Source of the DNA: Breviolum minutum Mf 1.05b.01
Lineage: Eukaryota; Sar; Dinophyceae; Suessiales; Symbiodiniaceae
Assembly (NCBI GenBank): GCA_000507305.1
Contig: DF239434.1
Location: forward strand, 124,001-188,000
Length of the DNA: 64,000 bases
Direction of reading: 5' to 3'
A model generated the notes under the pieces. That model was not told the DNA's origin and did no database searches. It saw nothing but the letters and a program-made list of their open reading frames with translations. The position numbers were made by a program, and so were the translations under genes. Shown piece by piece: positions 10,993-47,505 of this stretch; positions within the stretch are counted from its first letter, which is position 1; the number at the start of each line of letters is the position of its first letter.

Positions 10993-11861
10993 GAATCTGA
11001 TATTGCCAATAAACAAAATATGTTTTCTTTGCGTTTTTGTTTGAAAAATATATTGGCACACTTTTCCCCAAACATGAAAAAGCAATAATCATGTAGTAAT
11101 GTACTTGTAGCAATAGTCTCCAAGTTTTTACCTGGCACAGGTTCACAGAGTCATAGCACTTGAGGACATACAAGACCATGAAACAAATGTAAATTCAAGT
11201 TGGTGGTTGTTTTCAACCCAGCTAAATGATTCAACTCGGCAACTTTTTCGTGGGGCCCTTACTGTCACTGTAGGAGGTGCGCTGTGTTTGCGTTTTTTGT
11301 CACAGATTTGTTGGATGCAGAGAACACATGCAAGTTAACATTGGTTGCTGCTGGGAAAATTCACATTTTGATTTTGCTGTTAAAAAATGACTTTGGGCAT
11401 TGATGACTGATGGTAATTTGATTGGCGCTGATGTTTCTGACTTGGTTTGATGCGTTGGCTCTCATGTACCCTGGCATTTCTCTTGTGATCCGGAGGGTAA
11501 TTACTAATGACATATTGTGCGCATTGTGCACGCCAATCGCTTGCAATGTCGGGCGGGCTGAGTCATCTGACACGAGATCCCTTGATTTTAGACTTTAGTG
11601 GCGCTGCAGTTGGTCCAAAAACTTCAGGCGGATGTGTAAAAACCGAAGTAGCACAGGCAACAATAAGGTAGGGTAAACCCTGAGCCTAAATCTTGAACAT
11701 CCTTAAACCCTCAACGGGAAGTATTGCAAAATAATCGTGGGAGTTTAGTTCCCCGTGGGTCTTCATTATAGTTGCGATAGTTGGCTACCTGTAAACAAAT
11801 GGGCTCTTGTTTTTTTTTGCATTTTTTGCACGAATACTAATCTGAGGTTCTTGTTGATGTT

Positions 11862-11963
11862 GCATTTTTTGTATTTTCAAAAAAATACAACTTTCGCATG
11901 TTTTTTGTANCAAAAAAAAATGCAAAGTGTGGAATTTGTATTTTTTTTGAAAATACAAAAATA
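11862..11963. repeat. AT-rich inverted repeat centred on an ambiguous base
   Basis: The left arm (TGCATTTTTTGTATTTTC, then AAATACAA) is the imperfect reverse complement of the right arm (AAATTTGTATTTTTTTTG, then AAAATACAAA). The arms are about 45 bases and meet at an N at 11910. The N at the apex suggests that the hairpin disturbed sequencing. It could be a foldback or MITE-like element; no target duplication was identified. Similar AAAATAC/GTATTTT tracts occur at 10830-10870 and 12940-12980. Confidence 0.6.
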
Positions 11964-14187
11964 CAAAAATAGAAAACAACTGCACGTCCAAGATAGTTTT
12001 GATGATTCGAGTCGATTTGACGAATGATAATTGTTAAAGCTAGGCGCGGTGGCGTTTTAGGAGCCAAGGACATGTTGCATTGTAGTGACTGTAGTGAAAC
12101 GCATTTTTCGATCAAAGTTGTCCCACATTCTGGGTCCTCATACTTCTATCTTTTCCAGGCTTGAAGGTCCTAGTGTGTGTAGCCTTTTTATCCTTTTTCG
12201 TGTTTTTGTATATTATTGAGTTGAGCATTGACCGCCGATGGCTAGGTTTGTTTTTTACTTCAACATTCATGATTGGATTATTGGGCAAAAAATCTTAAAG
12301 CTCTCAAAGACTCTAAGGCTTAAAGTCTTTCTGGGCTGGTATTTGATCTGGTGTTGTCCGAAAAATATAGGGACCACATTCCCCATTGCTTCATTGGGAC
12401 CGGGTAGTGTCAAGCCTAATGACTACTGGATTTCATTTTATCAGTTGCACGCGCTTACTAGAACCAAATCGATTTGGGTGGGGTGCGGGTTCAACTGTGT
12501 TATGTCACTGGTGGGTTGCTGTAAAAACGAGCCGTTCAATAGCATAGATGTGCGCAAATGATCTGCCTTGTGGAGTGCATTGTGACAAAGCTCGATATAG
12601 AACCCTTTTTCTGTAGCAAAAACATTCACAGCATTTACAATTGCATGTAGGAGCTTGCAAGCCTGGGAATTTTTGAAGCTGCCAGGGCTAAGTCATGCAA
12701 GGAACGGCAAAACCTCTGAAGCCTAGGGTCTGTTTGCATTTTCTTGAGCGCATGTAAGCTGGGACTGCCAAAGGGGAACAAACGGCCCGGTCTTTTTTTA
12801 TCATTGGAGTTGAACTTTGTTCCTTTTGTCCGGGTTTCCAACCTTTTCTGTTTGGCAATCCTGGAATATCGCGGGGGGGTCAAGTAAGAAACATTGCATG
12901 TGGTTTTTTTCAACAGTTAAGCTGAAAAAGATTGCATTTCAGGGTTGTATTTATTTTGTATTTTTTTTTGTATTTTTAATGTTTTTAGAGTTAATAGACT
13001 GTAGCTGCAAGGGTGCATTTCAAGGTTATATCTATTTAGGGGAGAGTGACATACTATAGTATATATCCATGCAGAACGTATTTCCACAAAAGTCCCAACA
13101 TGATGCGATACAGTACTGACAATACCCCTCTATCAATATAATATAATACAAATGACTGGAAGATGCGCACAGTTGGCAGTGAACTGATTTTGGGAATGGA
13201 CTGGAAATCCATATCATAGTGGTATTCTTCCAATAAAACCAAACCTTTGTGTAACAGTGTATGTACTGCCACCGAAACTCTTAGCAATGTTTCAGAGGAA
13301 AGCGATCTTCCTACGAAAAAAACACATGTGGTGGACATCGGAGGGTAGAGACCTGGACATCCAAAATTTCCGCCCGGAACTTGCTTCAGTTGTGATTCTG
13401 TCACATCATAGGCTCGATCTTCACGAGCTGCACTGTGTCAGCCTTGGGAGGTTTGCCTTGTGGAATGGATCAAAGTCGCAAATTGAACTTCCATGACCAG
13501 GGTCAGGAGGGGTTGGGTCCTAATGAATTTTGTTTTTGAGATAATTTTCAGGTTTCTCAAGAGTGCAAAGAAACTGGACTGAGATCATATTCAAATACAT
13601 GAATTTGAGTGACAGTGATGGCAGTACAGTGCATGATTCACCAGGATAGATTGATATCTATGATATCAGCGTTGGCACTCGTGCATACATGATGCCATAT
13701 ATGTTACATTTGTGCTTCCCTTTTCACTCAAGGCATTCTGCTGACACCTAGGTTGACACCTGATACCGGGGTGCTGCTATCATGTTTCGTTGCCATTTGA
13801 CATGTTTGATCACTTCTGCTTCAGGGTTTGTGATGCGAAACGGTGTATATTTTGAAAAGCAGGATCATTTAGGGAAGCTTTGCAAGTGCATCAGGAACCT
13901 ATCAACAGAGAAGAAATATCAACTTCAAATGACAGGAAGTTGCGACGCATGTTGGAGAAGCTTGGGTTTTTCCTACGTTTTCCTAAAACTCCACAACATC
14001 CAATCAGACGATACCAAGCGCGTTATTGCCGGTAGGTATATAATATATTATAATATATTAAAGCGTGTCCGTGTTTCCTCCAAATGAGCAATGACCACAA
14101 CGAGTTGACCATGATTTTCAGCTGAAAATCGCCAGGGTGCACCAGAGGAAGTACCTTTGCAAGGCGACAACTTGTCCAGTTCTTCAA
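11964..14187. other. Intergenic stretch, no recognised gene
   Basis: Several open frames of 60-116 codons occur on both strands without family motifs. A segment near 13900-13980 (RKLRRMLEKLGFF in one frame) has exon-like composition. No assignment is justified. Confidence 0.3.
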
Positions 14188-14261
14188 CCCCTTTAGCCTG
14201 GATTTTGTTCCCCTTTAGCCTGGATTTTGTTCCCCTTTAGCCTGGATTTTGTTCCCCTTTC
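14188..14261. repeat. 22-bp tandem repeat, about 3.4 copies
   Basis: The unit CCCCTTTAGCCTGGATTTTGTT is repeated three times without change from 14188 and is followed by a partial fourth copy. Exact identity implies recent expansion. It lies just after a short coding-like stretch (PEEVPLQGDNLSSS, about 14140-14185). Confidence 0.9.
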
Positions 14262-14670
14262 ACTTGGGGTTTATCCAAACAGAGTGGGCAACGACGGTAC
14301 ATGCCATTTTCGCGTGAAATATCCTGATATGATCCAACATCAAAGTACAAGCCATCCCCACAATTATAGCTGAAATTTATTCAAACTGAATTCAGTGTTG
14401 AAGTTTTTTCTGCAGGGATTGGGGGAATGAGTGAGTGATTATACACGCACGATGTCTACTACCATCGGTGAATCCATATGCCAACGTCAATGCTGGTGAA
14501 GCCTCCTATGGCTCCAGCTCCTGAAATTCAATTCACCCAGATGGCATGGCATGGCCATCTTCCAACAACATGGATCAAAGGCAACACCCCCATGATGATT
14601 TACCCAGTCATAGTGAAGTCATACGCCGTTTTAGTGCCTTTTTTTTATGGCATCCAAAAAAACGGCAGGT

Positions 14671-14733
14671 CCTGAACCGCCACGGGAACGTCCTCCGGAC
14701 CCCAGTGCCAGGCATTCCGAATCCAAGTTGAGG
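14671..14733 (+). CDS. Candidate exon, Pro/Glu/Arg-rich, unknown product
   Basis: Between an AG and a downstream G-rich boundary the frame reads GPEPPRERPPDPSARHSES. Such charged, proline-rich, higher-GC stretches stand out from the AT-rich surroundings and resemble the exons of the two confirmed genes further right. No domain recognised, and partner exons are not identified. Confidence 0.25.
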
Positions 14734-16218
14734 GGTTCATCATGTTCATCCCCATCGACATTCGCACCTTTGATGCCAACTTGTGACGTTTCCTTGCTGA
14801 AAATTCATTTTCTGTTGAATCCTAGAAACTTCCGCCAAGAGTATGTCATTGCTACATGCGGCCACATTCCAGCTTCGACACGGAGGCCAGATGAGACAAT
14901 GGAAGCTCCTACGAGGCTGGAGCTTCTTTTCTAATTCTTAAATGCGAATGTGTGGGGGAATCGTACGATGAACCTTGATAAAATGGTATATTACGGAGAT
15001 TTTTTGTATTCAATCCATGACTTGGGAAGATCCAAATCTTTCGTCGTGAAAAATACTCCTCCGGTGATGCGAGCAGCTCATCATGGATGTGATAGGTGTC
15101 CAGACGCGAGGTCTTCTGACCCAGAATGGGCTGGTAGTGACAGCCTCAGCAATGGACCTTGAGGTGCCTGTAGAGAGGTTTCATACAATGATCAGTAGGT
15201 CTTTCCGTGAGAGCATACTGCTGTTTTGAAGCGGGGGATTTTTATTTCATTGCCAACTATAGAGGATTCCTTTCAAGCAACCAATTCGGAAATTCGGGAT
15301 AGAGTTGTTTTTCAGAGATAAAACGTCGAAGGGCAAGCAAAAACAGGTGAAACGTGAATCATTGAGCATCTTAAAGTCCCGAAACAGTTGGTCCCTTCCT
15401 TATCAGGAAATACGACGAGGAGGCAATCACGCATATATTATTGATAAGTGCTTATTCAAATTTCAGATGCCCACTCAAATAGAAACATCTCAAACGTGGG
15501 CACGAACATGATCACGCTTGCACTTTCATTGCCCCAAAGCTGTTGACATTAGATATCCTTCCGATTCCTTTGCTCTTCCCATGAATCATACATCATGATA
15601 CCGTATATATAGTACACCTTAATACGTCAACGCCCTTAGTTCCCGTGTGGAACTTTGATATGTTAATGTTCCATTATGTACCATTAAACAACAGTTCTCC
15701 GATATCCACAACGAAGCCACATCCGAGGTGCAGAAGAAGCAGCAGGTGGTGGTGCTCCTGCCAGGGAGCCTGAAGATCCAACAAAAAGTACGTAGGATCT
15801 GTGGGAAAGGCTACGAAAGTCTCATCACAAGCTGACATTCATCGTTTCAAAGAAACAAACAGGGAACACATTTGCTATGCAAGCACTTTTTGTACTTTTT
15901 TTATTCTACAGACAAGATAAGGCTCAGGATGACGTGTGTAGTTGATTGCAATACCCCAAATTTGCAAAGCTTTCATGAATGCACTGATCAAAGGGTTCGA
16001 TCTCCAAGTTTTTGCCAAGGTGTACCATCCACCTGTTCCGCCGCCGCGTTGGGGAGCCCAGCCATTTGTGACATCCGTTTGGTTGTAACCTCGGATGATT
16101 CCCAACATGGCTGATTTTTTGTTTTTTTACTTGGGAATCATCAGAATAATCATGGAAACTCAGATGCAAATTTTGTTATTTTGATTTTTTTCAAAGACTT
16201 CTGATGATTCTTCCCCAG
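14734..16218. other. Unassigned stretch with scattered coding-like pieces
   Basis: Short coding-like segments (about 15085-15160 and 15715-15785, the latter reading GAEEAAGGGAPAREPEDPT) sit among AT-rich sequence. They could be exons of one plus-strand gene together with 14671-17015, but phases could not be chained. Confidence 0.25.
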
Positions 16219-16340
16219 CATGTCTTCAATGTTGGACTTAGGACCAGCTCCAGCCAGTTTCGAGGCGCCACAGGGCTTGACAGTGATTGTGAATATTGTA
16301 GCTCCAGTTGTTGATTGGCAGACCCACAATAAGTTGATAG
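16219..16340 (+). CDS. Candidate exon, unknown product
   Basis: Acceptor-like CCCCAG precedes a frame beginning MSSMLDLGPAPASF and continuing through LTVIVNIVAPVVDWQ to a GT-type donor (GATAG then GTATTC at 16341). Amino-acid composition and boundaries are exon-like. Family not recognised. Confidence 0.35.
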
Positions 16341-16457
16341 GTATTCAATATAGTCAATACCAGTGTTTACTACAATATCCTGCACCACTTACGGATGGTT
16401 AAAAGAAACGACACATTCGGGGTGCCGTTTTGCGAGTGCATCATCTCTGTCACAGGA

Positions 16458-16523
16458 GGTCCGACTCCTGGACGAGGTGTGGGTTGAAGTCGAAGAAACC
16501 AAATGGCGAGCCAAAAGCGTAAC
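16458..16523 (+). CDS. Candidate exon, acidic, unknown product
   Basis: After CACAG the frame reads EVRLLDEVWVEVEETKWRA with a possible GC-type donor (TG then GCGAGC). The mix of charged residues and the AG|G acceptor match the exon style of the carboxylase gene in this window. It may belong with 16219-16340, but the join is unproven. Confidence 0.35.
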
Positions 16524-16850
16524 GAAGTTGGAGACATCACCAGTTGTACTACCCTCCTGGGAACTAACATGTTACCCCTCCCAGCCAGCACTTTTGAAGA
16601 TGATTTTCCTTAAGGTGGGATATTATTTGTTAGTTTCCTGGAGGGTAAAATCAAAGAAAAACATTTTGTGGATATCACGGGTTTTACAAACACAATGATG
16701 CAGTACGTATACACGTTTTGAACCAACAATCAACCCAACTACCATTTTTGCCTTTTTATGAATTTTCTGGAAATCTGGGGAAGATTCAAGTTCCTAGCAG
16801 GAATTGACAGTGGGACTTGTGTGTACAAATAATCTAAAAACCATTATGCC

Positions 16851-17015
16851 ATGGGTGGCTGGGTGGAAGATTCTGGAAACCAGGCAGTTCACCGAGCCTT
16901 GGACTTTGCGAAAGCCAGGCAACGAGCTTTTTTGGGGGGTCGTTGGAGCAGTTTTCAGGATGAAAGTTCCAAGGATGATGAACATGATCAAACATCTGTC
17001 TTAGATCATACGTAA
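16851..17015 (+). CDS. Small open frame of 54 residues, unknown product
   Basis: ATG at 16851 to TAA at 17013-17015. It begins MGGWVEDSGNQAVHRAL and ends in an acidic tail (DESSKDDEHDQTSV). Composition is protein-like: balanced charge, an amphipathic ALDFAKARQRAF segment and an acidic C-terminus. It may be a terminal exon of the gene hinted at by 16219-16523, or a short independent gene. No family recognised. Confidence 0.35.
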   Translation: MGGWVEDSGNQAVHRALDFAKARQRAFLGGRWSSFQDESSKDDEHDQTSVLDHT

Positions 17016-19020
17016 AAAATATGTATTTCACGTAATCATGTACAGTAACACAATAATGTATCTATAAGTGTATAATTAGTCAATGATATGAAATGATGGT
17101 GTGAATTTGAAACTCCACCAGATTCAGAACATTGAAGATTCTGTGTAGTACATGGGAAATGGTTGTCCATGCCTGATGCCAAACAAGTTAGCCACACCTG
17201 TAGTATCCTGTATCTCAAGAAGAGTAGCGAGAGGCGCTTACAGAATCCTCAGAGGATTCATACACATCAAGAGGTATCTCGGTATCTCTCAAAAAATCAA
17301 TCAATCAATGATGTTGGTACTAGCCGAAGGATGGGTTTATCCTAATTTAATGTTGCTGGCAAATGCAGGTTGTTTGTACGAAAAATGCATTGAGGGAAAA
17401 TAACAAACTCCTCCTGATCTCTGTAACAAGAGACCCTTTCTCCTGGGGATACAGCAAACATTCAACAGAATCTCCAGACAGCATCGCAAGTGAGGTTAAA
17501 GTAGATTCGTCTAGCCAGTCCCAAAGCGGGCCGTTTGGTAAAGGGGCTTCTACGAAACAAGTACATGAAAGGAAGGTCATGGCATCAACTTCCTATCTCA
17601 TAGAGCAATCTATCTCTGGATGGAATCTCAAGTAGGCCTATCACATATCAGAGAGCGATTAACGACGGGACAGACTAGACGATTCACTTCAGATTGGGAG
17701 TTCCCACCCTCTGCATTATGGAATTGGTTTTGGGTCTATCACATGATGGGAATTCCATGGACATCCCATGTTACTTACAGGATGAGTCACAAATTGTAAC
17801 GTGCATGTACATGCAATCTCCAGATGACCTTAATGATTGCGAAATTTATAAGGCGCATTGTCCATTTGCACAGCACTTTGAAGAGCCTTCAACCGACCAA
17901 CCGTTAAGGCAGTTCGATGAAGCTGAGCGATGCTTAGCGATGCTGAGCCGTCTTGGAGCCCGGTGTTGCAAACTGATTCACATGGCATTTATGGATATTT
18001 ATATATTATCTATGATTTTATTTTGTTGCGGAATCTTTACAATATCTAATATCAACTATATATAACAATTCCAGATCAAATAGCTAGATTATCAGATTTA
18101 TCTTTTTGAGTCGTGATCCAGGATCATCAAATGATCATCAAATTGCTCCCCTCCAAAAAAAACACGTTCCTACTCTACAAAAATCCGCTAATGGTTTGGG
18201 ACTGTTAGAGCAACAGATTTCAGCTCATCAACAGTAAATATATGCAATCCTTTTGAGGGGTCCAATCACGACATGATTTTGTTGAAAGATGTCTTGTTTT
18301 CGATGTGGCTGAACAAAGGACTTTGTGGGTATTCCATGCTTCAAAATTCCTGATTCATACTGATTTGTTTTGAGCTGCCACAGCCAGCCAACCCTATGAG
18401 CTTTGAGATCCTGGGCCCGGAAATTGGATCGACCTGGTGACCAAAACGGCTGAGGTGAACATCCCGAATTCGCGGAGTCAAAGGAGATGAAAGCGGCCTA
18501 CCAGGCGACGTGGGAATGACGGTTAAAGTGGAAAGGTGTGCACTTGTAAAGATATGTGAACAATAAACTTAAGAGATCTTCAAACAGCTATTAAAATATC
18601 TCTAGTCTAGATATCGGAGGCGTTTGCACACAATAGTTGAATGGTCTCGACACAGACCTATAATGATCACATACACAAAACTAAACAATAATATGCAAGG
18701 ATTAAAGATTCATAATTAGCCGTGTCAGTGTCAAGATGGATGCAACTTGGAATACTCTAGTGTCGAATGTAGTTGTTGCTCCGATTGGAGGTTCAACAAA
18801 CAGTTTTTCGAGAACAGTTTCTTTGGGAGGGTGTGAGTCTAAAATGCAGAATGGTGAGCAAGAACAATGAGATTTATCATTCATCAACATGGCCAAGATG
18901 ATTTGTCGAATACTGCTGAAGTGTTTCTTCTGGGGAGGTATTCATCTTCCCTCATGCTAGCTGCATGTTAGATCAGCAACCTCAGCGAGGACAGTCCCTT
19001 CACATCCCTTTACCCTCTTG
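17016..19020. other. Unassigned stretch
   Basis: Open frames at 17363-17635 and 17694-18065 (plus) and an overlapping minus frame at 17580-17347 are all protein-like in composition, but none carries a known motif, so strand cannot be decided. ESKEMKAAYQATWE near 18475 is another coding-like fragment. Confidence 0.25.
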
Positions 19021-19023
19021 TAA

Positions 19024-19299
19024 ACTACTAGTAGCATTACAGTATGCTTCCCTGACTCTCCCAACATGGAAGTTCTCCATGGGTATTCACCCAGCGTGGC
19101 TGAGACTGTGGCCATGTGCAAGCAGCTCAATGACGGCTGAGACGCGTTACTTGCGGGTGCCAATACCAGCGAAAAAGCTCGGCCAAGTGGTGGTGTTTGG
19201 GCTCTAGTGGTATTTCAGAAAATCAGCACGAACATCACACAACTAAAGGCACGTAATGACTGTAATGGGTGGAATTGGAAGTTCATTGTACGACTCTAA
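19024..19299 (+). pseudogene. Possible broken coding segment with one in-frame TGA
   Basis: One frame stays open for about 92 codons except for a single TGA at 19138-19140. Coding-like sequence lies on both sides (NMEVLHGYSPSVAETVAMC before, DALLAGANTSEKARPSGG after). It could be a decayed gene copy, or an exon ending near 19136 followed by chance. Family not recognised. Confidence 0.2.
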
Positions 19300-20906
19300 G
19301 CTAACGAAAAAAACGGGCTGTTGATGCTTCAGAAATTTTGCAAAGCGATTGCAGGTTTGATTCGACTCAGCTGCTTGCTACACAATCATAGAATTTGTTT
19401 GATTCGTTGGATGATGCTTCTCCAGGAAAATGATAGGAAACCTTCCCCAAGATGTATGACATTTCTTTGGCTACAATGCCAAGATAGAATATAGGAACAT
19501 GATTGGTGGATGTCTCATCAACCAAGGTAAACCTAGCTTCCGCAAAGCTGACAGTTGAAACCCTGCCGTTTGGATCCGTTTGGCTCTTAGGGCTGCAGGT
19601 TGTGTTGAAGTCGGGAATTTCCCTGCGTCCCTTTGGGAGACAAGACCTCCAGGTTTGGGAGGACTATTGAGGTCCCATGGCCATGATTCGTCACTTTGTT
19701 CTTTCAGCTCCTTGGTGGCGATTGTTTTTGGTGGCCACAAGCAGGTTGTTCAACACGAACCGTGCGACTGGATGAGTTGGTGGTGCACGAGGTGATGTAG
19801 TTGGATTCCACCAGCAACCCTCCAAAATGTGTTGAGTAAATGTAGGGATATGTAGATGTAGGGTCAATAAGGATCACCAACTTTGAGAATTGATTACTGG
19901 CTACTGGCAAACTACTGGGTACGCTTCTGGCAGCCTCACCCGATCGATGAACACTGAGTAGTTTTTTCAATCGAGTTGATCCTTTGCAACAAAAAACCAT
20001 TCTCTCAGCATTTAAATGGATATCCAACATTGCCACGGAGGTGTTGCTGATGTGCGCATCCCTTTTCCTTGCTTCTTGGCAGTGGGGTTTTCGCGGGTCA
20101 TACGTGTTTGGTGGCGGGCATGAACAACTTCTCCCGATATTAACGATCTTTCCTGAACTTCCTGCTGGTTGGTCTTTGTTGAGGGATGTTTGTTATACGT
20201 ATAGATATCAATGACATGTCATATCGTTGCTGTATACGAGCGCTCAAAGGCGTGATCAGCACATTGTTGAATTCTATTCGAAAACAACTTCAAGAAACTC
20301 AGAGTTTTCTAAGGTTTGACTTCCAATTTGGGCCAAGATGGATATTGTTTTCAAATATCTGAATTTCAGAATATGGATTTTTCAACATGATTTTTTCTAA
20401 GATCTACATAGCAGCAAATCTTCAGGGGAAACCTGGGACCTGAGACCTTGAAAAGATTCACCTTTAAGAGAAAGAACGGGACAACGAGAACCTCCAACCA
20501 GTGTTGGAGGTCTTCATTCATTTAAGGATGAATTGGTTAACCATAACTGACCCTAAGATACTCGAATCCTCAAAATTATCCTTTGCCAAAACACGAAAGT
20601 TTGTGAAAGATGATCAAGTCTTTCAGAAAGTTCAGGTAGAAATATATTGAAATATGATTTGGAAACCTCACAGGGGTATTCAGTGATTCAAACTTCACCC
20701 ACTTGGAAGTCTCAAGGCTCCGACCTTTGTTGGAACACCATCCGTTCGGAGCAACCGCGACGTTGCCATGTACGGCCGCCAGGGGAAGAGGTGCCTCAAA
20801 TGGTGCTCCCCAAACGATGGAAACGATGGAAATGTGGGACAATATGGGAAAAGGAATGAAGGCTGTGTGAAGCTTTTGGGTTTCTAGGGCTCTTCTGTGC
20901 CGCCAG
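19300..20906. other. Intergenic stretch, little recognised
   Basis: Mostly AT-rich unique sequence. Around 20748-20790 the plus strand reads SNRDVAMYGRQGKR, a possible exon preceding the segment at 20907-21045. Nothing else can be supported. Confidence 0.3.
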
Positions 20907-21045
20907 GGGTGCTGGCGGCCCACGTCCCAAGAAGATGCCACGAGATATTACGTATACCTATGTGCCCTACAAGCGACAGGGGAAGAAGATGGCACCTTGG
21001 TCCACAGATTTTGGGGGGAGTCAGGAGTCAGAAAGCGGAAGATGA
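20907..21045 (+). CDS. Candidate terminal exon, basic protein, unknown product
   Basis: After CCGCCAG the frame reads GAGGPRPKKMPRDITYTYV, then PYKRQGKKMAPW, and ends in TGA at 21043-21045. The Lys/Arg-rich composition and the preceding GRQGKR segment (about 20775) suggest two exons of one small basic protein, for example a ribosomal-type or nucleic-acid-binding one. That functional guess rests only on composition. Confidence 0.35.
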
Positions 21046-24000
21046 ATGGATGAAGATGTAACGTCATTTAAGCGACCTCACCCCATGGATATGTGAATCC
21101 TCCCACAATGACCTTGATTCAGCATGCAGCATGACGATTTTCAGAACTGATAAAAACAAAGTTGATCAAACGGAAATGGACCATGACCGCACAAGTCATG
21201 GCAGTTGAGTGGTCGGTACGTTGAAGTCTTCGAATGACACAGCTCAGACGTTGGAGAAGTCATGAGAAGTCTTGCTTTCTTGCTAGTAGACCGATAGACC
21301 TTTGAGTTTCAAGACACTTCCAGTCTTCCAGTCATCTTATGTCATCGTTATTTCCAAGGGCTCGGGTCAACAAACTGGGTAAAGGTTGACACAGAGCTAC
21401 TAGTGTGACAGAATATGATACAATAAATGGCTACAGTTGTCACTTCATACACACCTTTGTTTATATAAATCCTAGTGACTCCAGGTGACAATGTCCCCAA
21501 GAGCAGTTTAAATATGGAATGCCTTTTTTACAGGGTGTTGACTTTGATTCCTTAATTTTGTGTTCCATTGTTTTGGACCACTCCTCAGTTACTCAGCTGT
21601 TGCTCCAAGGACAAGAAGCGATAAAATTCGTTGATGCATCGCGGTTCATCGCGTGCATATCATCTATTCATTTTGATAGGCGTGTCTGTACAATGATGTG
21701 GAGTCACTGGGCGATCGAAAAGCTGTTGGGATGTTCAACAAAAAGACCATGGTGTCATAGGATATTTAAGCAGTATGTGATGTGAAGGATTTGTCCATCA
21801 AGTGAATAACATTGGAGATTCCAAGCATATCTTCAGAAACATGTTGACCATGTACCACAATAGGATACAATAGGAGATTCTCAGCATCGAGGTTTCTGTT
21901 TCATGAAATGACTCTGCAGTAGAGCAATTTTTCGGCGAAGGGTGCGGAGTGAATTTCGTGGATTCTTGGATTGCGCCTGTGCTATGCCAGCCAGAAAAAA
22001 AGGTTGAGCGATTTGCTGCACTGAATCTGTGTGACAAATGCGTAGCATCATTGAAAACCAATCCATTCATGATTCTTTTGCTGAATCGAACATGTCCATT
22101 CCCGCCAACATACCGTTAGGTGCCAAACCAAACTCCCAAAACAATGGATTTAATTTAGTTGCGGCAGATCCTGAAACTGACGACTTGGACAGATTCTCGT
22201 TGGACTATGCTTGACCAGATACTGTACCTGCTTCCTAGTGACAGGCCTCAGTTGCAACTGGTGTCACGAATCAAGGGACGCCGAGGAACGACGCTATGGT
22301 TGTGTGTGATTGACCAGTTTCAAAACTTCCATCAAGAAACATAAACCCATGTGCATCAAACAGCCAACCAAGAAGGCTTTCTTGATCCGTGGTTTTCCAT
22401 CCAGCCGCATCATGCCGCGTTGGATCAAGTGAACAACATGGCAGCCAGCATTCATGCCGATGCCAATGGGAGCATGTTTTGGTTTTGATGTGTAAGACAT
22501 GAGTGCAGACAAACCAAGAGATAAAATGATAGACTGAACAATGAAAGCACATAGTACTGTGCACAAGTGAACAAAGATTATATATATAATACTTTATCTA
22601 TTGGCCGCAAGAAGAAGGCAGCATACATGCAAGGTACAGTATATAAATGCGTGCACTATACAGACAAACAACCTGCAGCAAGCATTTAAATGAAGTTAGA
22701 CTATGCGTGGACCATTCGCATGCCATCAATCATGTCTCTCAAGCCTTAAGTATTTTTAAATGGTCTGACTACTTTTGGATGCCACATGCTGCCAGCTTTG
22801 CCCGGCTGAAAATTCACAACAGATAGATAAATTTTAAGTCAAATTAAATGCTCGAATCACTGAGTTAAGATACGTATGCTGCATATGGGCCATCCCCCTT
22901 TGCTCCGACAGGTGGAGTGGGAAAAGCTGGAGCCACAATGCCGGGGTAGAATCAATCATGATAAGCATATTATCGTCAGACATTTTGACCATTAAAAAGA
23001 TCTCCTGAGATGTAGCCCATTGCTGTCCTACAGTGTTGTCCCAAGTCCAACTGTTCCAGTCCAAAGAACTTCAACTGCAGGTTTGCTGAACTCCCTTGGC
23101 TGCCATTCAGCATGAATTGGAGTCAAACCGGCACGGTTTGGATGCCTGGTTTCCCACAAGGAAAGTTGTTGGTTGGAAAGGCCAACACACCACAACACGA
23201 CAACACAACAAACGACACAACATACCCCATGTGAGTCAAAAATTTATCAAATGATTCCCAAAACTGCCAGTTTTTGTTTGTATCATTGCATATGTCTACC
23301 GTGTTTTCTTCTGTATTTTTTGATTTTTTGCATTTTTTTGGTTGGATCTTTCACAAGACTGAGGCGCTGCCATCTGTTCGGCATGGAGATTGGCTTGGTT
23401 GGGAAATTCTCAGATTTCTGCCGGGAGGGTTATGTGGCTGCCGTTAACAATACAGACGTCTACAGCTGAGCTGAAAATGTTGAAGCATTTTTGTATTAGA
23501 TTGAATTTTTCACCATTTTCTCAAGTTCGGAATGGGTCAAAACATGAGTTTTTTGCACATGGACTATTTCATCAACTTCATGCAGCGCCAAACATTCTTG
23601 GACAAAACATCCGTAGGATGACTGGCTGCCGCAACCTGCAAGCGATAGTTCATGACAAGTATAGGTAGCCGACGGTATTTGACAAGCAATCCTGGAGCTG
23701 GAGATGATCGGGAGCTACAGAGCCCCAGAATCCTCGGAAATCAAATGATCTGAGTATAGATGTATAATGAACTTTAGTTTATCATGATGATACATGATGA
23801 ATAGTAAATCTTTATAGTGAATCTTGGTAATTGTTTTATTCATTCTTCTTTGATTTATGTACCCAAGGCCAGCTCTTCAGTGGACGAAACTGCGAGTATA
23901 GTCAGGGGAAGTATAGAAAGCTATTCCAACATTAATGGAAGCCCAACTGAACTATCACACGCTTTCACATGCAGCTGCAGCGGAGAACCTGACTAAACTG

Positions 24001-24128
24001 AGCACAGGAAAGTTCCATGGACTCAATTTCCTTCCACTGCCTGTGAAACTTTTTGGCTTCAGCGTCCGGTCTCAAGACAATTTGCAAGTTTGTTTTACTT
24101 TTGTCGATTTTGGTGATCCGTTGTGGCG
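21046..24128. other. Intergenic stretch upstream of the carboxylase gene
   Basis: No recognised gene. A CA/AC-rich run lies at about 23181-23225. An in-frame stop (TGA, 24114-24116) closes the reading frame just before the carboxylase start. No TATA-type or other promoter element could be identified, and no intact dinoflagellate spliced-leader sequence was seen. Confidence 0.4.

Positions 24129-47505
<23,377 letters not shown>

Noticed and set aside
24096..24120. GATTTTGGTGATCC upstream of ACC as a relic spliced leader
   Set aside because: The match is limited to ATTTTGG; too weak to claim a retroposed mRNA.
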